Below the pieces are notes generated by a model. The model was not told the DNA's origin and made no database searches. It saw nothing but the letters and a program-made list of their open reading frames with translations. Below, in pieces: positions 7,536 to 13,943 of a stretch of 18,358 nucleotides of DNA. Source of the DNA: an uncultured Mucilaginibacter sp. (GTDB taxonomy: Bacteria; Bacteroidota; Bacteroidia; Sphingobacteriales; Sphingobacteriaceae). The stretch spans positions 1 through 18,358 of the forward strand of contig NZ_CAMLOV010000114.1 in assembly GCF_946481715.1 (NCBI RefSeq), in the 5' to 3' direction. Every line of letters starts with the position of its first letter. Positions within the stretch are counted from its first letter, which is position 1. The position numbers and the translations under genes were made by a program.

Positions 7536-9181
7536 AGCAATTCCCGCGCATTTTGCAAAGCACTCTCGCCTGGCTTGTCCCCGCTCAGCATTTTAGCAAT
7601 TTCTAAAACACGCTCTTCATCGCTTAGTTTTTTGATGCGGGTTTTGGTAGCTACATCTGTATCGTCTTTATAAACAAAATAGTGGCTATTGCCTTTGCCT
7701 GCAATTTGCGGTAGGTGGGTTATGGTAATTACCTGCAGGTTTTGCGCCAGGCGTTCCATCACCTGCCCTACCTTGTTGGCTACTTCGCCGCTTACACCTG
7801 TATCAATCTCATCAAAAATAATGGTTGGTAAAGCAGTATACTCCGCAATAATAGATTTGATACTCAACATCAACCTGCTCAACTCACCGCCGGATGCAAC
7901 TTTGCCCATATCGGCCAGTGCATGCCCTTTGTTAGCGGAGAACATAAATTTTATACTATCCACCCCGGTTTTGCCAAGCTCGGTCAGTAGCGCCTGTTCT
8001 ATCTCTAATCCCGAGTTACCCATACCCATTTCGGTAAGGTTGGCCAGCACTTTTTGAATGATCACCGGGATAGCCTTTTTACGGTTGGCAGATAATTCGG
8101 CCGCCAATTTTTCAAGCTCTTGTTGTGCGGCGGCAATTTGTTTCTGGAGTTTTTCCACGGCTTCGTCGCCGAAAACAGCTTGAGCAATTTTTTCAGACAG
8201 TTCTGCCTGTATGGCCAGCAATTCGTCGTTGCTGTTTACACGGTGTTTCTTTTGCAGGTTATAAAGCAGGCTCAATCGTGTGTTTACTTCCTCCGCGCGG
8301 GCATCGTTGGTAATGGTGTGCTGCTCAATGATCTCTATCTCGGCTGCAATATCCTTTAACTCAATCAACGTGCTTTTCAACCGCTCGTGCAGTTCTTCTA
8401 CCTCGTTATTATATTTCTCTACTACTGATAATTGCTGACCCGCTTCGCGCAAATGGGTAATAGCCGAGGTTTCGCCCTCGTGCATCAGAAAGTGTGCGCC
8501 CAGCAGGTTACGTTTTATTTCTTCGGCATTATTGAGGGCATATAGCTCTTTCTCCAATAATTCCTGTTCATCGGCGGCGATGCCTGCTTTCTCCAGTTCA
8601 TCAAACTGAAACTGGTAGTAATCCAAATCGGCTTTGGCTTTATCGTTTTGGTCTATCAACTGCTGTAAAGCTGTTAGCGATTTGCGATAGGCTTTGTATT
8701 TTGTTTGATAATCGCTTAATAAGGCGTAATGCCCGGCAACGCCATCAACTACAAGCAATTGAAACTCCGGGTCGTTTATTTCCTGTGTGGCATGCTGCGA
8801 GTGGATATCGATGAGCTTCTCGCCGAATTGCTTTAGGAGCGTAAGGTTAACCGGCGTATCGTTAATAAAAGAACGCGACTTGCCATCACTCGATATTTCC
8901 CTCCGTAAAACAGTTTCGTCCTCGTGGTCGAGGTCGTTATCTTCAAAAAAGGAATTGAGGTGAAAGCCCGCTATTTTAAACGAACCTTCTATCACGCATT
9001 TTTTTTGCTGATTGAAAAAGTAACGGCTCTCGGCGCGTTGCCCCAATATCAGCGATAGTGCCCCTAATATGATGGATTTACCTGCGCCAGTTTCGCCGGT
9101 TAATATATTCAGGCCCTTATCAAATCTGATCTCCAGGTTATCTATCAGCGCGTAATTTTGTATGGTTAGCTTTTGAAGCAT
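7517..9181 (-). CDS. recN: DNA repair protein RecN
   Basis: The 554-residue product is an SMC-like ATPase that acts early in recombinational repair of double-strand breaks, tethering DNA ends in the cytoplasm. The Walker A motif GETGAGKS lies at residues 29-36 after the typical start LQKLTIQNYALIDNLEI. Long coiled-coil segments span about 155-370, interrupted near 230 and 290-320. The ABC signature ASGGELSRLML is at 429-439, Walker B TIIFDEIDTG at 453-462, and the switch histidine in THLPQIAGKG at 488-497. Length matches the family. The final residues GPPTP are encoded by a G/C-run repeat that overlaps the stop, so the C-terminus seems to have been extended or replaced by that element. The 5' gap of 134 bases separates it from the upstream M56 gene, whose terminator lies there. 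Confidence 0.96.
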   Translation of the reverse strand: MLQKLTIQNYALIDNLEIRFDKGLNILTGETGAGKSIILGALSLILGQRAESRYFFNQQKKCVIEGSFKIAGFHLNSFFEDNDLDHEDETVLRREISSDGKSRSFINDTPVNLTLLKQFGEKLIDIHSQHATQEINDPEFQLLVVDGVAGHYALLSDYQTKYKAYRKSLTALQQLIDQNDKAKADLDYYQFQFDELEKAGIAADEQELLEKELYALNNAEEIKRNLLGAHFLMHEGETSAITHLREAGQQLSVVEKYNNEVEELHERLKSTLIELKDIAAEIEIIEQHTITNDARAEEVNTRLSLLYNLQKKHRVNSNDELLAIQAELSEKIAQAVFGDEAVEKLQKQIAAAQQELEKLAAELSANRKKAIPVIIQKVLANLTEMGMGNSGLEIEQALLTELGKTGVDSIKFMFSANKGHALADMGKVASGGELSRLMLSIKSIIAEYTALPTIIFDEIDTGVSGEVANKVGQVMERLAQNLQVITITHLPQIAGKGNSHYFVYKDDTDVATKTRIKKLSDEERVLEIAKMLSGDKPGESALQNARELLGPPTP

Positions 9182-9258
9182 AAAAAAAGTACCCTCTTTT
9201 TTGAAAGTACTAAATTACAAAAAGTTACTAACCTGAGCGCTTTTTGCCCGTAAATGCT

Positions 9259-9296
9259 AAAAAAAATAGCGATGGGTATGAGACCCATCGCTATTT
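9259..9296 (-). terminator. Intrinsic terminator of the blaI-blaR1-like operon
   Basis: Perfect 14-bp arms AAATAGCGATGGGT (9264-9277) and ACCCATCGCTATTT (9283-9296) surround a 5-base loop. On the minus strand the stem is followed by a run of T (A tract from 9259 on the plus strand), 20 bases after the M56 stop codon. It should stop transcription before it enters recN. Confidence 0.93.
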
Positions 9297-9315
9297 AAGT
9301 TCCATCGAAAAACTA

Positions 9316-11370
9316 TTACGGTTTAACAGGTGAGTCTGGTGCTGTCGGCGCTTCCTTCACGTCGTTTTGATTGCTGTTGTTATTATCGTTATTATTGTCG
9401 TTGTCTTTATTATTGTCGTTATCGTTATCCCAGTCGTACCCTTTTCTACTGGCTTTGTACTCTTTCACTTTGGCCCTAAATTCGGGTGTGTTGGTGTAAG
9501 CCCTTAACTTGTCAGAAGCCTTCCTCAACAATTCTTTCTGTTTTTTAATTTCGGGGTTATCGGCATAGGCCCGCATTTGGTCGCCCAGTTTGCGCATTTC
9601 TTCCTGCTGCTGTTTTATAGCCGGATTGTTGTAGGCCTCCCGCATGCTATCGCTCATGGCACGTAGCTTGTCGCGCTTGGTAACAAACTCATCAGACTGG
9701 TAAAAACTTCTCATCTTCTCGCCCAATTGCCGCATTTCGGTAGTTTGCGCTTTTATGTCTGGCGAAAGTTTGCTTTGCAATTCGTCCTGGTATTTGCGAT
9801 AGTTATCGTCGCGGTCGTCGTTATAATCGCTTTTGATGCCGTATTTGGCTTTTAATTTGGCGTTCAGGTCTTTAAAGTCGGCCGAGTTAAAGTATTTTTC
9901 TATCTTTTTACCCAGTACTTCCATTTGCTTGCCATACTGCTCCGCATTAGGATTACTGCTTATCGCCCCAAAGTCGGCACCCAGTTTAGATTGCTCCGCG
10001 GTTATGCGTTTAATACGATCGCTATTGTAAAAAGCATCTACCTCTTTACCATACTTATCCATCTGCGTACTGAAAGATTTAAACTTTTGGCTGTCGTAGT
10101 ATTTACCTACAACCTCGGCATACCTGTTCACTTCGGCACTCAGCCTCTCAAGTTCCGGGTCTTTTAGCCCTTCGGTGTAGTAGGTACGGCCATTATCGTG
10201 GTAAGTAATGCGGTTAGTTGCACTGCTCCCGGCTTTATTCTTTTTAATGCTTTTTACGGTTGCCTTAGCGGCTTTTTTACGAGTAGTATCGGTAAAGAGG
10301 CTGTTAAAGTTGTTGATAACTTCTGCAGGTTTAACTGCGTTAACGGCTACTTTGCCGTTCTTAATTTCGGGGTTTAACCAGGCAATGCTGCTTAAGCTGC
10401 CGGCTAAAAGTAATATGGCAAGCACCAAATGGCGTATGTTGCCTATTTTTTGTTGTGTTTTCATGATGCGTTCAATTCGGGTTAATAAATAGGTTTTCTT
10501 TGTGCTGGCCGCCAGGGCCAGCTGCAGGTTGGCATGCCTGCTTTCTTCCAATTTTAGCAGGGCACGGGCGTATACTAGCGGGTTATTGGTAGTTTGCACC
10601 ACCAGGTCGTCGCAGCAGTTTTCGCGCTCGGCGCTTATTAAACGGTTAATCATTTGGGCAAAGGGATTAAAGAACAATAAGGAATTTATTACCTGCTGCA
10701 GCAGGTTCACCAAATAATCGTTCCGTTTAATGTGGGCGAGTTCGTGCAGTAAAATTGCCTCTGTTTCGGCAACAGACAGGTTAGCAGATAAAGAAATTGG
10801 TAAAAGGATGATGGGCTTAAGGTAACCTATCATACAGGGGACATCAACAAGGGAGCTAAAATTCACCCTAACGTAACGGCGGATATTCAATCTTTCCGAA
10901 AAATCGTCAACCAGCCATTGCATGTCGCCCGAAGGCAACAGTGCTTTCTTAATACGGAACAGTTTTACTCTACAATAGCTTAACTTAAGCAGGTTTACCA
11001 CTAAACCTGTTAAATAGAGGGCAGAAACGTAGGGCAAATAACCTGCTATAACATAATAATACCTGTCTGCCTGCGCTTTAAAGGGCGATAGCTGATTTAC
11101 CAGCCCGGCTTTCGGCACAAAACCAGCGGGTGATACATTGGCTACCGGCGACCAGTTAAAGTTGCCCGCCTCGTTAAACAGGGTTACCATAAACCAAGCC
11201 GAAATACCCAGCATGGCCACCGCGGCCATGTTGTACTTTTTTATCGCCGATAGCGCGGGCGCACTGCTGAATCCCACGCGCAGCAGGAACCATATCAGCA
11301 ACCCCTGCCATAACGAATGCAGAATGGCGATACCTAAAACCTGGCTTATGTTATAAAAAAGGCTTTCCAT
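9316..11370 (-). CDS. BlaR1-like M56 family membrane metallopeptidase with 23-residue repeats
   Basis: The 684-residue product has N-terminal membrane helices (about 10-30, 48-64, 104-128) and the M56 peptidase domain with the zinc motif HELAH at 209-213 and a downstream SAERENCCDD segment at 246-255 that should supply the third ligand. A further helix follows at about 313-333. In BlaR1/MecR1 this enzyme senses an external signal and triggers removal of the BlaI repressor. Here the extracytoplasmic C-terminus has no penicillin-binding serine motif (SxxK/KTG). Instead residues 401-640 consist of about ten copies of a 23-residue unit, and residues 646-670 are almost all Asp and Asn, encoded by a trinucleotide-like tract at 9361-9435. 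The gene lies 57 bases after blaI, in one operon that ends at the terminator at 9259-9296. The signal sensed is unknown. Confidence 0.9.
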   Translation of the reverse strand: MESLFYNISQVLGIAILHSLWQGLLIWFLLRVGFSSAPALSAIKKYNMAAVAMLGISAWFMVTLFNEAGNFNWSPVANVSPAGFVPKAGLVNQLSPFKAQADRYYYVIAGYLPYVSALYLTGLVVNLLKLSYCRVKLFRIKKALLPSGDMQWLVDDFSERLNIRRYVRVNFSSLVDVPCMIGYLKPIILLPISLSANLSVAETEAILLHELAHIKRNDYLVNLLQQVINSLLFFNPFAQMINRLISAERENCCDDLVVQTTNNPLVYARALLKLEESRHANLQLALAASTKKTYLLTRIERIMKTQQKIGNIRHLVLAILLLAGSLSSIAWLNPEIKNGKVAVNAVKPAEVINNFNSLFTDTTRKKAAKATVKSIKKNKAGSSATNRITYHDNGRTYYTEGLKDPELERLSAEVNRYAEVVGKYYDSQKFKSFSTQMDKYGKEVDAFYNSDRIKRITAEQSKLGADFGAISSNPNAEQYGKQMEVLGKKIEKYFNSADFKDLNAKLKAKYGIKSDYNDDRDDNYRKYQDELQSKLSPDIKAQTTEMRQLGEKMRSFYQSDEFVTKRDKLRAMSDSMREAYNNPAIKQQQEEMRKLGDQMRAYADNPEIKKQKELLRKASDKLRAYTNTPEFRAKVKEYKASRKGYDWDNDNDNNKDNDNNNDNNNSNQNDVKEAPTAPDSPVKP
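9361..9435 (-). repeat. GTT/ATT/GTC trinucleotide tract encoding an Asp/Asn tail
   Basis: The plus strand is a run of GTT, ATT, ATC and GTC triplets that reads as Asp/Asn codons in the M56 gene (residues 646-670, such as DNDNNKDNDNNNDNNN). Being a multiple of three, gain or loss of units would change tail length but keep the frame. Confidence 0.8.
9457..10170 (-). repeat. Region encoding tandem 23-residue protein repeats
   Basis: Residues 401-638 of the M56 protein fall into 23-residue units starting at 401, 424, 447, 470, 493, 533, 556, 579, 602 and 625, with one 17-residue degenerate segment at 516-532. Units share a start like (F/Y)Y(N/D)(S/N)(P/D)E(F/I)K and a later (L/M)xKLGxxM motif, for example AYNNPAIKQQQ followed by EEMRKLGDQMRA. 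The pattern is helical and highly charged. Confidence 0.85.
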
Positions 11371-11379
11371 AATCTTTAA

Positions 11380-11428
11380 AATCCTAATTGGTAAATTCTA
11401 AATCCTAACCTCTAATTCCGAAATCCAT
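11380..11428. repeat. Imperfect 7-nt tandem array, unit AATCCTA, between blaI and blaR1
   Basis: Seven consecutive 7-base units in exact register fill the gap between the two genes: AATCCTA, ATTGGTA, AATTCTA, AATCCTA, ACCTCTA, ATTCCGA and AATCCAT. The last unit ends at the first base of the blaI stop codon (11428-11430). The array is therefore transcribed inside the blaI-blaR1 message. Confidence 0.85.
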
Positions 11429-11802
11429 TAATCTCTTTTATCAAACTGATCAAGGAAATTCTTAATAGCATCTATCTCATCTTTCGAAGCGCGGTGTTGT
11501 CCAAGTGCCTGGATAACCAGGTCGCTGGTGGAACCTTTAAAAACGGTGGATATAATCTTATCCAGTGCGCCCTGTTGCGCCTCGCCCCGGGTAATAACCG
11601 CCTTGTATAAATGCGTTTTGGCATCGGTGTTGCGCTCAACCAGGCCTTTTTCGTGCATTATTTGCATCAGTTTCAGGGTAGTGGTGTAACCCGATTCTTT
11701 GCTTTTGGCAAGTTCCTCGTGCACGTCGCGTACTGTGCATTCGCCCTTTTTCCAAATCACCTGTAAAATTTCCAGCTCGCTTTCTGTCGGTTTCAGCTCC
11801 AT
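11428..11802 (-). CDS. blaI: BlaI/MecI-family winged-helix transcriptional repressor
   Basis: The 124-residue product matches the BlaI/MecI/CopY family in length and layout: an N-terminal winged helix at about residues 5-75 (PTESELEILQVIWKKGECTVRDVHEEL, with recognition helix near SGYTTTLKLMQIMHEKGLV) and a C-terminal helical dimerisation domain (RASKDEIDAIKNFLDQF). Such repressors bind dyads as dimers and are inactivated after the partner M56 protease senses its signal. The start chosen is the ATG at 11802 (MELKPTESE), preceded by AAGGAAAAC; the frame is open to a TTG at 11832, but that lies inside the operator. The partner M56 gene is next in the operon. It is probably autoregulated through the dyad at 11825-11842. 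Confidence 0.93.
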   Translation of the reverse strand: MELKPTESELEILQVIWKKGECTVRDVHEELAKSKESGYTTTLKLMQIMHEKGLVERNTDAKTHLYKAVITRGEAQQGALDKIISTVFKGSTSDLVIQALGQHRASKDEIDAIKNFLDQFDKRD

Positions 11803-11824
11803 GTTTTCCTTATTACGAATTCCT

Positions 11825-11861
11825 TCGTACAAATATGTACGATAGTTTTCGTATATGCAAA
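11825..11861 (-). promoter_or_regulatory. blaI promoter overlapped by a BlaI-type operator
   Basis: A perfect dyad TCGTACA-AATA-TGTACGA occupies 11825-11842, and a second overlapping dyad TACGA-TAGTTT-TCGTA occupies 11838-11853, giving three half-sites in a row. On the minus strand CATATTTG (11837-11830) is a one-mismatch -7 box, and TTTG (11861-11858) lies 20 bases upstream as the -33 element. The operator thus covers the -7 box and the expected transcription start, about 22 bases before the ATG. TACA/TGTA cores are known for BlaI and MecI operators. Confidence 0.8.
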
Positions 11862-11968
11862 TTATTATTTAATTTTTTAACAAATTTTAACGGTTGTGGG
11901 ATTTGACTATGCATCAACCCTAACTCAATAGACACACGTTATGACTAAAGCGTTACAAATTATCACCG

Positions 11969-11976
11969 TATATTTG
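11969..11976 (+). promoter_or_regulatory. Likely -7 box of the metallo-hydrolase gene
   Basis: TATATTTG matches TAnnTTTG fully and ends only 7 bases before the ATG at 11984, so transcription would start at or within a few bases of the start codon. No convincing -33 element was found. Confidence 0.5.
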
Positions 11977-11983
11977 CTTCACT

Positions 11984-12757
11984 ATGGAAATTTTCGCTTT
12001 AGGAGAAGGTTCTTACTCGGTTGATGCTACAAAAAAGTTCATCCCCTTTAACCCGGAAACGGATAATAAACGAGACCGGCCGGGTTCGTTGTTTATCCAT
12101 GTAAACCCATTCCTCATCAAAACAAGTACCGACTTAATATTACTTGATGCCGGCCTTGGCTATAAAGATACCCGCGACGAGCTTTTACTGCACCAACATA
12201 TCCGCAACGCAGGGTTCGACCCGGAAGAAGTTACCCTGGTATTGATGAGCCACCTGCATTACGATCATTCGGGCGGTTTGGTGGTTGAGCGTAGTGGTAA
12301 ACTGGGGCCTAGTTTCCCGGATGCTGAGCATGTTATAAATAAGCAAGAGTGGGAGTTTGCCTTAACAGGGGCATCGTCCTCATACCACAAAGAAATTTTT
12401 GAAGGGCTAAAGGATAAAGTAAAAATGACGCTGGTAGAGGGCGATGGCGAATTTAGGCCGGGCATTAATTACGAGCTAAGCGCAGGGCACAGCAAGTTCC
12501 ACCAGGTATTTTGGTTTGATTTAGAAGGGAGCAAAGTATTTTTTGGCGGCGACGAATTACCCGAACCGGAGCAATTGATCAGAAAATTTGTGGCGAAATA
12601 TGATTACGACGGGCAGCGCTCGGCGGAGTTACGGATACAGTATGGAAAAAAAGCAGCAACTGAAGGATATACATGCCTGTTTTACCACGCGAGGGCTAAC
12701 GCGGTTGGCACAGTAAGTTACCAGGATGAGCAGTTTACGGTTACGCCTCTTCTTTAA
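11984..12757 (+). CDS. Metallo-beta-lactamase-fold hydrolase
   Basis: The 257-residue cytoplasmic protein carries the full dinuclear zinc signature of the metallo-beta-lactamase superfamily: HLHYDH at residues 90-95, His169 in SAGHSKFHQ, Asp190 in FFGGDE, and a final histidine in FYHAR near 235. The start ATG at 11984 is the only possible one, because the next methionine is at residue 88. There is no signal peptide. The pattern SHLHYDHSGG followed by a 250-residue body resembles the lactonase and phosphodiesterase-like branch (AiiA/YtnP type) more than true beta-lactamases, which are exported. Substrate cannot be told. Divergent from blaI with 181 bases between the starts; its own promoter is about 115 bases from the operator dyad, so control by BlaI is not obvious. 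The 3' end overlaps the response-regulator gene by 17 bases. Confidence 0.85.
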   Translation: MEIFALGEGSYSVDATKKFIPFNPETDNKRDRPGSLFIHVNPFLIKTSTDLILLDAGLGYKDTRDELLLHQHIRNAGFDPEEVTLVLMSHLHYDHSGGLVVERSGKLGPSFPDAEHVINKQEWEFALTGASSSYHKEIFEGLKDKVKMTLVEGDGEFRPGINYELSAGHSKFHQVFWFDLEGSKVFFGGDELPEPEQLIRKFVAKYDYDGQRSAELRIQYGKKAATEGYTCLFYHARANAVGTVSYQDEQFTVTPLL

Positions 12758-13163
12758 CCCCAAAAAGTTCTTTTATTTTCTCTACGTTAAGCGGCTTCGA
12801 AATAAAATCTTTTACCAGTGGATATGAACGCGCTTTGTTGATGTCGTTGCTAAAAACGGATGAAGAAATAATATAAATTTTGCTTTTACCGAGCGGATCG
12901 AGGTTGATGCGCTTGTATTCGTCCAAAAATTCCCAACCATTCATTATCGGCATATTAATATCCAGCAGAATGTAGTCGGGCAGCTTGCTTGGGTCTTTCC
13001 GCTGAATTTCTGCGAGCTGATCGATCGCAAATCTCCCGTTCAGGCATGCCATGATCTCTGTGTTAATTAATGCTTTCTTTATCAGCTTAATAGAGATGAA
13101 GTTGTTTATTTCGTCATCATCAACCAATAAAACGCTTACGGCTTTGGTATTATTCGGGCTCAT
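12741..13163 (-). CDS. Single-domain response regulator (receiver only)
   Basis: The 140-residue product is a CheY-like receiver domain with no output domain. Acidic residues Asp15-Asp16 (LLVDDDEIN) bind the metal, Asp68 in ILLDINMP is the phosphate acceptor, Ser100/Ser101 in YIISSS is the switch hydroxyl, and Lys123-Pro124 (ISKPL) completes the active site. The length leaves only short tails, so it must act through another protein, such as a histidine kinase or phosphorelay partner, none of which lies in this window. The layout resembles the many stand-alone receivers in Bacteroidota beginning with VLLVDDDEINNF. It converges on the metallo-hydrolase gene with a 17-base overlap of coding ends. 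Upstream there is a 362-base gap. Confidence 0.93.
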   Translation of the reverse strand: MSPNNTKAVSVLLVDDDEINNFISIKLIKKALINTEIMACLNGRFAIDQLAEIQRKDPSKLPDYILLDINMPIMNGWEFLDEYKRINLDPLGKSKIYIISSSVFSNDINKARSYPLVKDFISKPLNVEKIKELFGVKEEA

Positions 13164-13482
13164 ATCTCGTCTTTATACGGAAATAAAATTAAAAAGGTTT
13201 TACTCCCAATAGTTGTAAATTGAATTTTTTTTACACTTTTTTAAGAAGTAGCGCAAAGTACTTAAAACTTGTTGTTGTACAATATTTTTAAATACATGTA
13301 ATGTCAATAATACGTGTGTTCGAACCCGCATGTTGCATTTTTTGGTATTATTACGAATTTGGCAACAAGTCATAAAAAAGGCGGAGTTTTCGATAATAGA
13401 AATTGGCTGCAACTCCTCCTCGGTAATTACTCGTTACCGCAACCTGCTTAAGTTCGTGTTTGGCAAATTCCCCCCTGCCATA
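13164..13482. other. AT-rich intergenic region, no gene seen
   Basis: The left part holds the upstream region of the response-regulator gene and is AT-rich. A hairpin with arms CGGTAA (13421-13426) and TTACCG (13434-13439) lies in a more GC-rich patch from 13405 to 13450, which may be part of a dispersed repeat. Small open frames here have no coding character. The right end leads into the ATTCGTG array. Confidence 0.5.
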
Positions 13483-13537
13483 ATTCGTGAATTCATGCTT
13501 TTAAAATTCGTGGAATTCGTGTTTATTAAAATTCGTA
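13483..13537. repeat. ATTCGTG short-repeat cluster over the ABM gene stop
   Basis: ATTCGTG or near copies start at 13483, 13491, 13506, 13515 and 13531, with spacings of 8, 15, 9 and 16, about one or two units of 8 nt. An additional GTTCGTG lies at 13452. The stop codon of the monooxygenase gene (13526-13528) and its last codons lie inside the cluster. Confidence 0.7.
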
Positions 13538-13837
13538 ATCCCTTTCTACCAGGCAAATGCGCACTTTATAGTTCTCGTACCACTTGTCGCGCCCGTACTT
13601 TTGCGCCAACTGATGGCGGCTTACAGCTTTCCAATTCTTTATAGCCTCAAGGCTTCGCCAGTAAGATACCGTGACCCCGACCTCGTTGCGGGCAGACTCT
13701 ATGCCGAGGTAACCTTCCCGCCCGGCGGCCAAGTGCCCCATTTCGGCAGCCATATCGCCATAGCCATTATCGCCTTCGGTGCGTATGGACGTAAAAATAA
13801 CTGCATAATAGGGTGGTTGCGGAGTTTGAGCTATCAT
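13526..13837 (-). CDS. Antibiotic-biosynthesis-monooxygenase (ABM) domain protein
   Basis: The 103-residue product is one ABM-type ferredoxin-like domain, as in YgiN and heme-degrading or quinol-oxidising small monooxygenases. Visible hallmarks are an opening strand PPYYAVIFTSIRT, a helix GYGDMAAEMGHLAAGREGYLGIESARN, a strand VTVSYWRSLEAIKNWK and the helix end SRHQLAQKYGRDKWYENYKVRI. Trp and His residues of the WxS(x)n-W..xxxH pattern (YWRSLEAIKNWKAVSRHQ) match the family core. These enzymes act as dimers without a classical cofactor. The gene is divergent from the FAD monooxygenase with 106 bases between. The final residues DYEF and the stop lie in the ATTCGTG cluster. Confidence 0.85.
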   Translation of the reverse strand: MIAQTPQPPYYAVIFTSIRTEGDNGYGDMAAEMGHLAAGREGYLGIESARNEVGVTVSYWRSLEAIKNWKAVSRHQLAQKYGRDKWYENYKVRICLVERDYEF

Positions 13838-13845
13838 AATTTTAA

Positions 13846-13877
13846 ATGTGCAGGTATGCGGATGTGCAAAGGTGCGG
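13846..13877. repeat. 16-nt tandem duplication in the ABM/FAD monooxygenase divergent region
   Basis: Two 16-base units abut: ATGTGCAGGTATGCGG (13846-13861) and ATGTGCAAAGGTGCGG (13862-13877), agreeing at 12 of 16 positions. It lies 9 bases upstream of the ABM ATG, so it would be in the ABM leader or promoter. Confidence 0.65.
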
Positions 13878-13943
13878 ATTATTTAAAATGTTTCCTACCG
13901 TTGTTCGTCTACCTAAATAAACGGATATCAACCGATTTAAAAT

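Noticed and set aside
9316..11370. Full BlaR1 beta-lactam sensor
   Set aside because: The peptidase half fits, but the C-terminus lacks the SxxK and KTG motifs of the penicillin-binding sensor domain.
11803..11832. Upstream TTG start for BlaI
   Set aside because: It would place the N-terminus within the operator and beyond the family start; the ATG at 11802 fits the family length.
11825..11976. BlaI control of the divergent metallo-hydrolase and a role of the latter as a true beta-lactamase
   Set aside because: The dyad is over 100 bases from the hydrolase -7 box, and the hydrolase lacks an export signal. Not excluded, but not supported.
13200..13412. 70-residue minus-strand frame in the gap upstream of the response regulator
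   Set aside because: AT-rich, with no domain, signal or good start context; likely chance.
13330..13644. 104-residue plus-strand frame
   Set aside because: It crosses the ATTCGTG repeat cluster and overlaps the ABM gene on the opposite strand; composition is not protein-like.
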